From: Filobasidium wieringae
Lineage: Eukaryota; Basidiomycota; Tremellomycetes; Filobasidiales; Filobasidiaceae
Assembly (NCBI GenBank): GCA_001600055.1
Contig: BCIV01000004.1
Coordinates: 856,430-920,429, forward strand
Reading direction: 5' to 3'
Length of the DNA: 64,000 nucleotides
The position numbers and the translations under genes are program-made. The notes beneath the pieces were generated by a model. That model did no database searches. It saw nothing but the letters and a program-made list of their open reading frames with translations, and was not told where the DNA came from. Shown here piece by piece: positions 1-12,011 of the stretch. The first letter of the stretch is position 1; each line of letters begins with the position of its first letter.

Positions 1-310
1 ACTTGGTCAGATTGGCGGGTACAGGAGGTGCGAAACGCAAGCTTCCCGTGGGTGGTTCAGCAAAGGGAATTCCTAAAAACCTTGTCGTGTTAAGCGCATT
101 GACAGTGACACCATGAACAGTGACGTTTGATGTGCCGTTGGAAAGGTCGACCTGAACGGGTGTCAGTCCTGCAGTCGTACCAGTAGTGTTACTGGCCACA
201 TTGGGCGAAGGCTGAATCTGCCTGGCGTGCAATTCGACAGGGTCGAATGATCCGCTGGCCAGGCCAAGAGGCAGCAGGAGAGCCACAAGAGTAGCAAATG
301 CGAACCTCAT
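1..310 (-). CDS. Type-B carboxylesterase/lipase, 5' part only
   Basis: The reading frame starts at the ATG at 310 and runs uninterrupted off the left edge (103 codons). Residues 1-20 are a typical signal peptide (MRFAFATLVALLLPLGLASG), so the enzyme is probably secreted. Further in, FLGIPFAEPPTGSLRFAPP is the conserved N-terminal block of the carboxylesterase type B family of alpha/beta hydrolases, which hydrolyse carboxylic esters with a Ser-Glu-His triad. The triad lies outside the window, so activity cannot be judged. The segment carries possible N-glycosylation sequons (NTT, NGT, NVT). No intron is seen in this part. Confidence 0.85.
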   Translation of the reverse strand, partial: MRFAFATLVALLLPLGLASGSFDPVELHARQIQPSPNVASNTTGTTAGLTPVQVDLSNGTSNVTVHGVTVNALNTTRFLGIPFAEPPTGSLRFAPPVPANLTK

Positions 311-526
311 TGAAAGCAGGTGCGTGTAGAAGTTCCTGTAGCTTCTGTAGTAGGTAGTAGGGCTCAAATATGTGCTAGATCTCTCAGATGTGATTATATG
401 GCTAAGCTGTAAGCTGGCTGACAAGTAAGAAAGCATCCGGATCCCACTCGATGGATTCATTCTATCAGGCTACCCTTTCCGGATTCACGAACGGTTATTA
501 CATTTGATTCCGAACGCGAACCGACG

Positions 527-2263
527 TCATGCACTCTGAAACAGTGACATATCCATGCGATAGCCGGTAGCCCCATCTTTAGGGTCAATAAACTCAGGCT
601 CCGACCTCTCAGACGTTTGAAAGCTTCGTAATGCTCGAGCGCCTCGCCTCGGGTCGACCAAAGCTTTCACACGACACGCAGAGTGGCCGTCGAAACTGAC
701 AACGAACGCACGCTGGTCGCTGACACCCCACACTCTTGCGCCTTCCCCTTGCAAACTGTACACAGGGGATTCTGGTCTGCCTGGAGTGAAGATAGAGTAA
801 CCGCCCTTGTGCCACTCCAATCTGTCCTGAGTGTCCCTAGTTTCGCCATCTCTGCATGCTGATCTTGGCAACTCGCTTTGCGCCGATAAAAACTCTCGTC
901 TACCTTCAATGACCATACGAGGATCCCAGAAATGCACCATACCATGTCTTGACGAACCAGCAGCTACCCATCCCCGTCCCGTGAAGGTGCAAGAATACAA
1001 AGAATTCTGCGACCACGGATCTGCAAGCGCCAGAACGGGTCGAGCACGTTTGGGCAGATGCTCTTCGTTGCCAGACAAGACGCCCATACCAGACAGACGA
1101 AGATCGTGAATTCTCGCTTGACCATCATACCACGCTGAGAGCAGCATAGCGGATGTGTTATTAGTGAGATAGCTCATCTCTTCGGATGATGTCTCGATGT
1201 CGTACACGGCAGACTTCTTCCGCGCACCTCCTAACAACGCAGAAGGGCGGCTTTGACTCCACGCTAGAGAGTTTGCGAATCCAGTCTCTCGGATTGGATA
1301 CAATTGGAGGCAGTCCAAACCAGAAGTACCAACTGCGGCGTATCCGTGGGATCCTTCCAGGCAAAGTATAGAAGACCAAGGTCTTCCGGTTACGTTGATT
1401 GTTGAAGGAGAAGCCCAAGGGGATGCGGTATGGTATAGGCTTATTGAGCCCGTACGTGAGGCGGTCAGAAAGAGGTCCGCCGAACGTTTCCCATGAGGAG
1501 CGCTGAGAGACTCTATGGCTCCTTCGCTTACAGATTGATATAAAGCAGTGGTGATCGCTTCAGGCTGAAGAGAAGAATACCCCTCATTTAAACGAACCTG
1601 CTGTATCCTGCCTCCGACAGTAGTGATGATATATCGAGTGGGACCTACCGGCAAGAGGCCGGTCAGGTCGTCCAAGGCGGAAGGTAAAGCCCGGGGATTC
1701 TGCGGTGCCCTTATCCGTATGGTCACCACAGAGGCGACAGATTTTCTGATGATCGAGCGATCTAGATTGTCATTCTGGAGGTGGTGTACAACGATATCGT
1801 TGCCTCGACCTACCACGACCTTATCTCGACTCAAATACAGGATCGGTCTGTACGGTCGCAGCCAGGTGGGACCGATTTGTCGCGCTATCATCAGGTTTCG
1901 TTCCATATTTTTTTGGATCATGTGGTTGTATCGAACAATCTCTTTAGCATCTTTCGGAGCTCTAGATCCGCCTCCCATAGTGTCCGGCTGGGTTTGATTC
2001 CTCCCTATATAGTCGCAAGTAATATGCATCATACGGATTTGCCTTGACAATGAAGGCAAAGCAACGGTATGAACCTGGACCATAAGCGCGTTAATGTTTT
2101 GGTCGAGCATTGATACAATCACCACCAACTCTAGGGAGATATAACTTACTCTCTGCGCGTCCAGTCTGGAAACTTGGGCCAATCGAAACACATCTTCCAC
2201 CTCGAGCGACCCATAGATCAGTGACAAGACGTCTTCTGGCAAGGCATTCCACCGGGAGAGCAT
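527..2263 (-). CDS. F-box protein with WD40-like beta-propeller
   Basis: Residues about 5-45 (ALPEDVLSLIYGSLEVEDVF) form an F-box, which docks to Skp1 in SCF ubiquitin ligases. The rest looks like a degenerate beta-propeller, with WD-type strands ending in ARIHDLRL and MVHFWDPRMV, the probable substrate-binding part. One continuous 578-codon frame is open, but 2149-2075 is very probably a 75-nt intron: it begins GTAAGT, has a TTAAC branch-like site, ends CAG, lies in phase 0 and encodes 25 residues unlike the flanks. Spliced length would be 553 residues. The start at 2263 puts the F-box at the very N-terminus, as usual. It is divergent from the F-box gene at 2711. The substrate is unknown. 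Confidence 0.8.
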   Translation of the reverse strand: MLSRWNALPEDVLSLIYGSLEVEDVFRLAQVSRLDAQRVSYISLELVVIVSMLDQNINALMVQVHTVALPSLSRQIRMMHITCDYIGRNQTQPDTMGGGSRAPKDAKEIVRYNHMIQKNMERNLMIARQIGPTWLRPYRPILYLSRDKVVVGRGNDIVVHHLQNDNLDRSIIRKSVASVVTIRIRAPQNPRALPSALDDLTGLLPVGPTRYIITTVGGRIQQVRLNEGYSSLQPEAITTALYQSVSEGAIESLSAPHGKRSADLFLTASRTGSISLYHTASPWASPSTINVTGRPWSSILCLEGSHGYAAVGTSGLDCLQLYPIRETGFANSLAWSQSRPSALLGGARKKSAVYDIETSSEEMSYLTNNTSAMLLSAWYDGQARIHDLRLSGMGVLSGNEEHLPKRARPVLALADPWSQNSLYSCTFTGRGWVAAGSSRHGMVHFWDPRMVIEGRREFLSAQSELPRSACRDGETRDTQDRLEWHKGGYSIFTPGRPESPVYSLQGEGARVWGVSDQRAFVVSFDGHSACRVKALVDPRRGARALRSFQTSERSEPEFIDPKDGATGYRMDMSLFQSA

Positions 2264-2710
2264 GTCATCGAATACGACGTGACGTAGTGATTCGATAGAT
2301 TTACGATAATTACTGTTATATCTGTTGCAGAAATGAATTGCAGATGAGGAGGAGCAGCCGGAGCAGTTGGGCTTATTGCAGAATTGCAGACGAGCAGAAT
2401 GATCGATGAGTTCGATCGATGACTCATAGATGCAAAATATGTGGTGATATCCATTTATCCGCTAGCTGCTAGCTCTGCTAGACCCATTATTGCCTTGAGC
2501 TTTCAAAGCTTGTAAGCTCGTAAGCTTGTAAGCTTGTAAGCTTGTAATTGCTTCTCGACTTTTTCAGTTATTGGGGTAAATCGGTACAATAATACCACTA
2601 CTGGTCTGACTGCATACTGCAACTATACAGCTTGCTTGTTCTCTCTGGCTCCAGGCCACTGGCATGAAAAGGGATATACAAGAACGATAACATATGTCAC
2701 TTCTTTGGGC
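2264..2710. promoter_or_regulatory. Shared divergent promoter region of two F-box genes
   Basis: This 447-bp gap separates the start codons of two divergently transcribed F-box genes, so it must hold both promoters. It contains AGCTAGCT-type palindromes near 2463-2475 and the 8-bp tandem repeat described separately. I see no coding frame and no clear TATA box. Confidence 0.5.
2507..2546. repeat. 8-bp tandem repeat, five units
   Basis: Five consecutive copies of AGCTTGTA (the second is AGCTCGTA) fill 40 bp inside the shared promoter of the two F-box genes. Each unit holds AGCT, and most units create the HindIII-like string AAGCTT. It may be a simple-sequence expansion or a cluster of binding sites. 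Confidence 0.85.
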
Positions 2711-4748
2711 ATGCTGGACATATACTCAATCTATCGGCTTCCGGATGAAATCCTTGAGCGGGTTGCTAGTCATCTCACCAACGCTGTAGATCTTGTCAAT
2801 TTCACCTTGGTAAGAGCTTCTTGCACGGCGATCAGATAGATAGAGGACTAAGGTACCCACCTGAAAGATTTCCAAGCGATTCAAGAACGTTGCCGACTGT
2901 GCCTCAGTGCGATACTCTCTAGCGTTACACAAGTTTGGTCAAATAGATAATCCCTGGTCGCAATATTCAGCCCGAGAAAAGTTGGTTGAGTTGGAGACAC
3001 GGTATCAAAGATGGATGCGGCTACAGCCTCGAACTCGTGAGGAGCTGGTCTTGACTGGGAGGACTTCGATATACGAAATGCAAGAAGGTGTGCATCACCA
3101 TGGAATTAGCATCGTGCTCAGGTCAGGTTAGAATTCTAATTATCTTAGGTATCTGGCTATGGTGTCCTCGTAAAAGACCTCGTACATACCCTACCGAGAT
3201 TCAGCTCCTATCTCTACCTACCGGAGACCCTACCCTCAGGAAACGACCTTGCTCGATCGTAGAAAGAGATACTGGTGTAGACATTCTCGATCTGCATCTA
3301 GATCCCACTCAGGATCTCCTTGTCCTAAGTGAATCCATGTAGGTGTACGTTGTCTATTCTATCTGCAAGGGAGACTGAGCGTACTCTTGACTCTAGACGC
3401 ATCACAGTACCCCAAATCAACGAAGCGGTCATGACGCCGCTGCACCGATTCAGGTTCTTGACACTATCTACATTTGAGCAACATCCACAAGCTTCGCAAA
3501 TACCTCTTGTGGGCCCATGCTTGTTTGCTGGCAAAACTGAGGCTTCGCAGCTGTTGCAGATATATGGCCACGTGTTTGCTGTTCTTACGCTTCCTGTGGA
3601 CAATGTGACTGGTCGAATTTACAATCAGGAAGTCAACATATGGAATTGGCAAACTGGAAAACATCTCTGTGTGAGCTGATATTTTGACCCGTCATTTGTA
3701 AAGCTGGATCCTGAAAAACTTGTTCGTAGCTCTTTCGTGTGCCTGAATCAGCATGTCAAGCCAGTTTCGCTCTTCTTACCGGAACGGAGTTTTTGGTCAC
3801 TTTGCACCGGATGGATAAGGATCCCTCGGTTGAGATATACACTTTCGAGCGGCTAGAGTCGGAAACGGTCACTTCCAACGATGATCTCAAGCCAAAGCTA
3901 ATGGTGCAGCTCGGCTTGCTACCGCTGAGGCCGGGTGTACAGGTGGATATGGATGTCCGGCCCGATCCCCCATTTCCTCCAAGTAAGGGTGCGAGCGCTT
4001 TGGGAAGAACCAAGCCGTTTACCGATTCAGCGGAGACTGGAATACTCATCTTCAAGGCAATGTGCCTAGCTGAGGGAAATGGAGGCGCGGACTTTGTGCA
4101 CCTGACCATCGTTGTTCTGAAGGAAGCGCTGTTGAAATTGGCTAGAGAAAGATTTTCCACCCGCTTGGCCGAACGAAACAGAGCTATCATCCATCTGGCA
4201 CGGGATGACTCGAATTCTCAATGGGTTGAATGGGATCAGTGGGGCCCGTCGAGTAGTAGAGTCTTCGAGGACAGCACGATGTCTGTGCATTGGGTCAGTT
4301 GTCCGCTCGAGCGATAGATATAGTACCGACTGCCTAACACGTCTGCATACTCAAGGTTTGTTTTGTGCACGGATATCGGTTTGCTCGCCTATTACGGGAA
4401 TCTGATCGGCCAATTCAACACCCTCGTCTTGGCCCGAACAAGGTGCAAGTTCTTGATTTCTCGCCGATAGCCCAACACGCCCATCGAAAGAGTTACGAAG
4501 GAGCAACATTCATCTCCCTTGATGGTACAGAAGCGACTCCTGTCAGCACAATAACCTCTCTCGATCGGATGCGATTTTTCAGGGATATCATAACCAGTGA
4601 ATTACCTTATGTAGTCACCACAACAGGGGAAAATTACCACACTGAGGGGATAATGATTGGAGATGACTCATTGATCATGTCTCGAGTGCGTATGACTCAA
4701 ACAAACAACGACTGGAAGGCTGATCGGGTTCCCTTGCACGCAGTCTGA
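2711..4748 (+). CDS. F-box domain protein, six exons
   Basis: Exons I place: 2711-2809, 2868-3087, 3149-3338, 3397-3670, 3730-4293, 4356-4748; the phases join into 579 residues. The N-terminus (LPDEILERVASHL...DLVNFTL, then ISKRFKNVADCASVRYSLAL after intron 1) is an F-box with its usual downstream helix. The body, with LDPTQDLLVLSES and later VHGYRFARLL, resembles a large family of basidiomycete F-box proteins whose C-terminal part is a poorly defined repeat fold. It would act as an SCF substrate adaptor; the target is unknown. The intron 3 acceptor could be at 3369 or 3396; I prefer 3396, which gives a 58-nt intron rather than 31 nt. Confidence 0.75.
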
Positions 4749-4917
4749 AGCTTATGGGGACGGGGAGATTAGGCAGACATTGACCGTCCTCGGCATGTAA
4801 TCTGTCGTCGATACGGCACAAAATGAGGAAACCGAGCAGGAGCGGATTTGAGAAGGGTGTAAATGACTTCATAGTTCTTATAAGAAGGATCACACATGGA
4901 ATGCAGGAGTATCAGTA

Positions 4918-7219
4918 TCACCTAGTGCGAATGATTCCAGCAGCGATGAGCTACGAAAGACAAATGGAGGGACAGGTTTAGCGGCATCACAATTTCAAAG
5001 CTAGAAGCTTTATTTACCTTTTGGATCTTAGCCTTGATCATAGGGTTCTTCATATGTTCTTGCAACGCCTTCGGGTTACTTTGACTCTGCTGCAGGATTG
5101 ACTGCATAACAGGATCGCCCTAATGGAGTTTCGTAGCCGTTAGGATCCGAACCGACAGAGGCGATGGCTAGATCTTACCATTATCTGCGCAACTTCCGGG
5201 TCGCGCATTGCGCGCTCAAGAGCCTGTTCATCTGTCTCGCCCTGCCTTTCCTTGTAGGTTTCCTGAGCACACTTGGTCAATTGTGTCTCAATCTCTCTAG
5301 TATGCTTCTTTTCAATGTCGGCTGCAGAGGCCTGAATATAGAATCAAATCGTGTCAGCAAAATTATTGCAATCGAGTTGATCTGAACGAGCGACTGACGG
5401 CTTGGAGAGCCTCCATGGCCTTTGAATGCTCCTTCATTCCCGTCAAAACGGTCGCCTTCCGCAGGTATGCCTTGATGAATGCTGGATCAATCTTGATGGC
5501 TTCATCTGCATCTTTCAACGCTTCAGGTAGAGCAGCCAACTTGTTGTAAGCAGCAGCTCGGTTGTTGTATCCTCTAGGATCAGAAGGCAATCGCTTGATC
5601 GCTTCAGTGTAGTGTTTTACAGCGTCGGCGAACTGCCCAGATTTGAAGGCGACATTTCCTTCTTCTCTCGCTTTCTCAGCTAACTCCGGGTTGATGTAAG
5701 CTTGTTTCTCAGCATCCGCTTTGACTTTCTCAGCGGATCGAAGTTTCGCCAGGACATCGGGGGTTCGATGCTCAGTTAAAGATTTCCCGTAGTACTTGAC
5801 AGCCTGCTCCAAGTTCCCTTCTTTCTCATAAGCAGATCCGATTCTAGCTATAGCTTTAGCAATAACCTTATAATCCGCCCTAAGCGATCGACCCTCGTCC
5901 ACAGCCTTTTCGCAGATTTGTATGCACTTTTTCCACTCCGTCTGTTCGAAGTAAACTGCTGCAAGATTGGTAAGGAAAGTCACGTCTTTAGGGTATGCAT
6001 CCCAGGCGGCTTGAAATGCTTCAACTGCATCATCGAAACTCCGCGATTTGTAAGCGGCAGTGCCTTGAGCCTTCAAGTCTGCAGCTTTCCTTTTTTGGTT
6101 GTCCTCTTCAGTAGGCTCGACTTCCATCGGCTCAGCAGCGGGTTCCGGCGCTTTTGAGGGAGGAGTTGCTCGTGCTTTGGACGAGGAAGGAGCTGGCACG
6201 TCGTCCTCGACTGTAGCGGATCTACGCTTGGGCTCGGTGGGTTGGTCCTTAGAGGGTTCCTCTTCGGTCATCTTGCGCACCCCTTCGGGCATTTCATTGG
6301 ATCCTTCCGGTCGTTCAAAGGACTCCTGATGACCGCAGATAACCTCGTCAATCGTTGATCAGGCGGTAGAAGACGAGATTGCTTACCATATCCACTCCCA
6401 TGGCAACTCCTAGAACGGCCAACATTCTCTGGTCTTGTAGTATGTTTCCCATATCCGCTTTACCCTTTCCGCTTTGCAAGTCTCTGATTTTCTGGACAAA
6501 TGCAGGATCGGCCATGTAAGAGCTCGTGCGAGGATTACTAGCTAGTTTTCCAATAAGATTGGGATCCGCAAACATGCCAGCTAAGGGATTTTCGGAGCCT
6601 GAGAAGGGACTGGAAGAATCAAGAGCTTTCTTTACGGAAGCCATGCCTGACTTTAAAGCAGCGTTCGAGGGCTCCTTTTGCAGTCCTTCCTCACTGCGGG
6701 TTTGGTGTAAGCTCGGGGTCTAGAGTATGAGAGTTCTCCTCGGCTCACTATACAAAGACGGCATCCTCATACCGTCCCAAGCCATGTAAGGCAGCTCCTT
6801 TTCGCGCATAACCTTTCACAAAATCAGCATTCAATTCGATGCACTGGGGACACGAATCAGCGACAATGACATCCTCTATCGATTCCTGTTGAGCATACCT
6901 TCTCAGCATCCTCAAGTGCGCCCGAAAAGTCCTTCAGCGAGGCCTTGCTTGCGGACCGGTTGGACCACAATACGTGATTGTCTCCGTCCACCGCAATGGC
7001 CTGCAAGAAGGCCATAATCGAAAGAGCATGAGCGACGATTCTCAGACAACACGGCATAGCATTCCTACCTGAGAATACAAATCAGAGGCCTTGTCGAAGT
7101 CTTTTGCAGAGAAAGCAGCATTAGCTTGAGTCTTGAGGGCAGCAGCCTGAGCAGGTCTGGCTGATTAGTCATATGTTCTGCGAACGAGGAAAGGTCGATT
7201 GCACACATACGTCAGCCAT
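4918..7219 (-). CDS. STI1: Hsp70-Hsp90 organizing protein STI1/HOP
   Basis: Nine exons give 601 residues. The protein has three TPR blocks (TPR1 begins AAALKTQANAAFSAKDFDKA; TPR2A and TPR2B lie in 6325-5399) and two DP/STI1 motifs (SNPRTSSYMADPAFVQKIRD, and RDPEVAQIMGDPVMQSI across an intron), the standard STI1 order. The TPRs bind the EEVD tails of Hsp70 and Hsp90, and the protein passes clients between them in the cytosol. The C-terminus LIAAGIIRTR is encoded by a tiny last exon (4950-4918), and the first exon is only nine nucleotides (MAD, 7219-7211). Exon phases all agree. An imperfect heat-shock element lies about 150 bp upstream. Confidence 0.97.
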
Positions 7220-7369
7220 GGTTAGTTTGTTCGTCTTCGTAGTTGTGTCAATACGGAATGAAAAACTTTGCTAGTTGCTTAGTCGCAGAATCAGGTAAGT
7301 CTTGGATGCGAGTTGTCGATCGTGCTTGTATATTCTGTATCGTGCTTCAATCAGCCAACCTTGTCTTCC

Positions 7370-7382
7370 TTCTAGAGGTTTC
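7370..7382. promoter_or_regulatory. Possible heat-shock element upstream of STI1
   Basis: TTCTAGAGGTTTC matches the inverted 5-bp pattern TTCnnGAAnnTTC with one mismatch in the central unit. It lies 151-163 bp upstream of the STI1 start, where an Hsf1 site would be expected for this co-chaperone gene. Short sites like this occur by chance. Confidence 0.3.
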
Positions 7383-9347
7383 TGGGTTCGTCAACCGGTG
7401 ACGCGGACATGAACGCAAATCCTAGGCTTTCACACGGACATGAGCGGAATGTTCAGACGACGTTTCATCTGGGGATGGGCCAGTCAAATTGTCAAAGCTT
7501 CGAAGACGCAATCATTATTGAAAGCGACCACGGAATGAGTGATTGATCGACACGAATTAGTCGGGATGTATCGTAAGAGGCCTTTGTCTGAGCAGTTTGG
7601 CAGTCTGCCCGTGAACCCCTAGCTTGCTTCGCAGACGTGCCGGGTACGCATGGTCGCGATGGTCGCAGATGATATGCTCATAGTTGATCCTTTGATGACT
7701 GTCGACTTTGTAACTGCTCAGATCAGTCAGAAAATCGCGAGATCTGGTAGGGGTACGGATGTGAAGATCCGGGGTAATTATTGAAAGAGAGGCCAGTTGC
7801 CGCTGTGTTTTTCGTCTCGCCCTCACATCGATATCTATCTGGATCTCCCTCTTCGACGGTCGGCTACCACTCATCCTGCAGCGTGTATCAGAACCTTGAT
7901 CTCTATCTTGTCCAAGTTTCTACGGTTTGTATCATCAGATGTCTTGCCCGGTCCTTATAGAAGGAAAAAGCAGGATTTGGACTGCTACGGACCGGAATGG
8001 AAGTTGCCGGCCGGTGCTAGATCAGGTCGCGTTCGACTTTGGCAATATTACTTTCGTGGGGATACCACTCGCAATCACCTCTCATGTCAGTGTTCAAGGA
8101 GCATGATGAGGTTACTCGTCTGAGATATGGTCGATGTAAATTGGTTGTCAGACAATACACGTGTACCAACTTCAGTGCTAAAATCGTGAAGGGGCCAAGT
8201 ATATCAGGTATGACATTCGAATGTAAAGCAAGGTTGAAGCCTTCAAGGTCAAGACGAATCATTAAGCATTACATTATTGTAGATTTTGTAAAGGATGATA
8301 ATACATAATACAAGTCAAAAGTGGACTGGGTCTGGAGGCCCTGAAGGAACGCGCTGATCGGATACAATCGATTCATGTAGGCGAGCGTGACCGGCACCTT
8401 CCGCTTTGGGAGTTGTCACTATCTAATCAACGTTGCCCGATGTAGCAAACTCGATGCGCGATCATCTCTCGTTCAACCCAAAGTTCGTTCAGAAGACAGG
8501 CCTCAAGCTACCCGCTTCCCCCAGCTGCTATGCTCGATTGTCAGAGGCCTTGAAGTTATTGCTGATAAGGGAGTACCGGATTTGGGATGGAATCGATGTC
8601 CGCTATCCTATTCCCACCTGTTCGGTTCCGATAACGATGATGGTTCGGCAGACGCGTATCGGTACAGCTCCTTTCACCTTCCTCATTCGTCATCTGAAGT
8701 CCTTGGTTCGAACACTCCTTCCTAATACCGTGGTGTTTTATATACAATCTCCAGCTAAACCTCTAGGGCCTCTAGACTTTCATCCTCAGTCTTATACAAG
8801 CTACCACCATGTATAGCATCCGCTGTTGATCTTACTCTTTCACACATCATCAACATCATCAATCCCCGGGCAAGCCAGTGACGGGGAACAACATCATTCT
8901 GTACCACCTTTGCTCCTTCTTGGCCCATTCATCTCCGCACCTTCACACCATTTCTTCTCGCCGATCCAGAATTCTAGCATCAGCAAGAGTCGCATTCCTC
9001 TCGTCAGCATCAACAGAGCAAGTAACCGCACTGAAGAGAGGGATTTAAAGACGGGTAGCCTATCCAGGTCGTATTCGTCCTTCTTCCCCTTTGCCGTTAC
9101 TCGTTCGGACCTCTTCTGGCCATCTTATCTGCTGGAACAATTCGCTGCTGCCCTAGTCGACTCGTACGAACTTTGTCGTGACGATAGCACATAACTACAC
9201 ATTGTCACAGGGACTGGTTTTGACACGTTCGTAACCTGCTGATAGCAGATTAGTGCGATGACCTGATCAAACTCGGTGTTTCAGATCACCTTCAATCCAT
9301 CGCTACTTCTTAACGACTGACTAGTTGACCACATACGTCGATAAACC
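7383..9347. other. About 2 kb between STI1 and MAF1 without a supported gene
   Basis: The stretch lies between the divergent starts of STI1 and MAF1. Several open frames of 60-127 codons occur (for example 7557-7874 minus, 8433-8816 plus, 8826-9194 plus), but none shows a recognisable domain, splice signals joining it to another frame, or a protein-like composition. The last 600 bp are rich in C and T, as in fungal promoters and leaders. A long MAF1 leader or a non-coding transcript is possible. Confidence 0.5.
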
Positions 9348-10874
9348 ATGAAATATCTCGATTTGCCTACTCTCGGCCTTCTGTCCTCGTGGCTTTCGTA
9401 TTCGTCGCCGGAATGCAAGGTGAATACTAGGATCGAAGCATATACCACGAAGGAGGTCAAGAAGGAACGCCAGCTCAGATCCCAGATGAAAACCATATGG
9501 GACAAGGAGACCGCAGAGGTAAACGCGTGAGTCAAGGCGAGGCAATGTCACAATTCCAATGCATGTCCTGATTTCCTTCTCCCGCGAAGACTGTCGATGT
9601 CACCAGAAGACAAGCGGAATTTGACTTCTTCTCCCTTCGGAGACCGAGGAGATTCTGCTTCCCTCAAAATACACCTCCTTCTTGTCTCGACGCTGAATCA
9701 GGCTTATCCGGACTACGACTTTACCGACTTATCAGCCGATGAATTTGAGCGTGAACCATCCGGTGTAGTAGGTGTACTTCAAGCTTTGAGCGGAGTGATG
9801 GAGAGTGGGAAGGATAGAGTAGGGAGGTTGGGAACAAGTCCGTAAGTCATATGTAGCCGAGACCACATGTCATTCCCATTTGACTGTTCATAACTTACGT
9901 ACGTTCGGCGTTTGGCGTTCAGGCGTTCGTACGGATCTTACCCGACAGCCGTATTTACTCCTCCTCAAGCTTCATCTTCCCTTCCATCTTCCACACCTCC
10001 GGATCAAATGATCGACCTTTCGAGCATAACAAACCCATTCATGCTGGATTTGTTACAGAAAGTGATCAACCTGGAAGAATGTGTGGTTTACTCTTACATG
10101 CCTAGCAAAGAATGCGATCCTCACGCTGAGGATGAAGACGATGACGAAGATGAAGAAGTGGATGACATCGGTGGATCCGCCGCTACCGGGACTGACATAT
10201 TCGGCAACAGCACGGCTCAGGGGGATAGCGATATCTCCGACGACGACATGATGATGGATATGGAACTCGATGATCCCAATGCTGAACGAGACCGAAAATC
10301 CAAGCGAGAAGCCCTCAAGCAAGCTCGAGATAGGGCACGAAGGGAGAGCATGGTGGACCCTGCTACAGCAGAGAGGTCGAAAGGCGCACTGTTGTGGAGT
10401 GTGAACTACTTTTTCTACTGCAAGTGAGTCGTTTGGCACGGCCTGTGATGTTTGGGATTCGAGACTGATGGCTGCTCTCCTTCACCATCTGTCAGGCAGC
10501 AGCGTCGGATGCTATTCATCTCTGTCTGGGCACGGAAGCGTGGTGCTTTCATGGCGCCGATTCCTCAGCAGAATCCTTTCAAAGCACAAACCTCGTCGTC
10601 TTTTGCTCATCGATTCGCTTCCACATCGACTTCTATGCCTAGTTTGACAGGGTTGGCTTCGAGCATTCAGAAGGGGCACCTGAGTCCAGTCGACCACAGT
10701 AAGCTCGGTTCCAGCTCGGCCAGCGCGATTCCGATTATGGATCGATCTAGCGCCAGTCCCAAGAAACATGGGGCCGAGAACGCGAGACGAACTCGAAGGC
10801 GAAGTGAGAGCGTCGCAAGTAACAGAAGCGGAGTCAGCATTCGAGCAAGAGGAAAGAGAATCAAGGCGGCCTGA
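9348..10874 (+). CDS. MAF1: MAF1, repressor of RNA polymerase III
   Basis: Four exons (9348-9526, 9590-9841, 9923-10423, 10496-10874) give 436 residues. The A box at the start (MKYLDLPTL, then SSPECKVNTRIEAY), the middle block (AYPDYDFTDL) and the B/C box (LLWSVNYFFYCK joined to QQRRMLFISVW across intron 3) are the conserved MAF1 blocks. MAF1 binds Pol III and its initiation factor in the nucleus and shuts off tRNA and 5S rRNA synthesis when TOR or PKA signalling falls. Fungal features here are an acidic linker (about residues 205-255) and a Ser/Arg-rich C-terminal tail (ARRTRRRSESVASNRSG) that offers phosphorylation sites. SCH9, a kinase that can phosphorylate Maf1 in yeast, lies 8 kb away. 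Confidence 0.96.
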
Positions 10875-12011
10875 AGGACGGGCGTGCAGTCGATTCGTAG
10901 GAAGGAGATCAACAAGTTATATCATCACCATCAGCTGGAAGTTGGAAACGTCTCTATCTATACCGTAGTCGACCGTGTATGTAGCGTTGGACCGTGCCTT
11001 GTATCATGTAGTGGTGGTTTTGCGTCGCAAGGAATGGATGTATACAATAATGATTTTTCGTGACGACGACACCGCACACATCGCGTGATCTGTATTGGAA
11101 GGAGGTGATACGACTGAACAAAACAATCGCTTGCTCTGCCTATGTGTGGAAGCAGCAGCCTGGCGACCGAATCCAGTAGCTGGCAGCGTTCGCTTGACCC
11201 TGATTTGGGTGCTGAACCATCCATTTCAAATCTTTGACCGTTGCAAACGTGAGCCAATTGACGACGGTTGTTCTATCGGTCTAGCGCGGTTATATGAGCT
11301 GTCCAACATGTCCAAGCTGAGACGTCGGACCTATTCATGGCGTCCCCCATTTTTAGTGACGGACCCGACCGTTCGGAAAGGCGGAAGGAAGGAGCAAACA
11401 CGACAAAGTGCCGTGTCCCCTCTGACGATCAGACGAATGAGGTCAGGGCGTCATTCGTGGCTGACTGAGACAGGTGGTCTGCACGAGTCAATCTGAGCAA
11501 ATACACCCGCTCCACTTTCGGCGGATTCTCCGTCGATCCCCCACAACGCACCCGGGGCGCGGACACGGCTCCATATCCATTCTATAGATAGCTTCCGTTC
11601 GTGATGCTGGATCAGGCAAATAACGCATCGAATCAGGTCATCCGGTGATGAAAGGTGCAGTCGCTGTGGCAAGTATTCAGTATCAACAGCAATGTGTTTT
11701 GCAGGGTAATGAGTAGGGAGGGGGTCATGTGCCCGTCCAGAGCTCGGCGGTGAGGTAAGGGAAAGGGATCGTGAGCGCATGCAAAGGGTCGCTCCTTGGT
11801 CCGGGTCGGCGCCTCATCATCCGGAACATGCGATGCCGTACACGCGCTAATTCGATCGCAATCTATCTCATCTTACCGCGTCCGGTGATCGCATTTGATA
11901 CCAAGTCGTAAATTACAGAACGGTCCCGATTGAGACGACTCGACGCCTGGACGGTGGGTCCGTCGTCATGGCGGTAAACCGTCGTACGATGCCCGCCTCA
12001 TTTGGGTCGAG
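10875..12011. other. Intergenic, 3' of MAF1 and 5' of the ferritin-like gene
   Basis: No supported gene. Open frames of up to 133 codons overlap on both strands without domains or splice continuity. The right-hand part would hold the promoter of the secreted protein at 12125. Confidence 0.5.

Noticed and set aside
7557..7874. 105-codon minus-strand frame with basic composition between STI1 and MAF1
   Set aside because: No domain, no partner exon and no conserved motif; retained only as part of the intergenic description.
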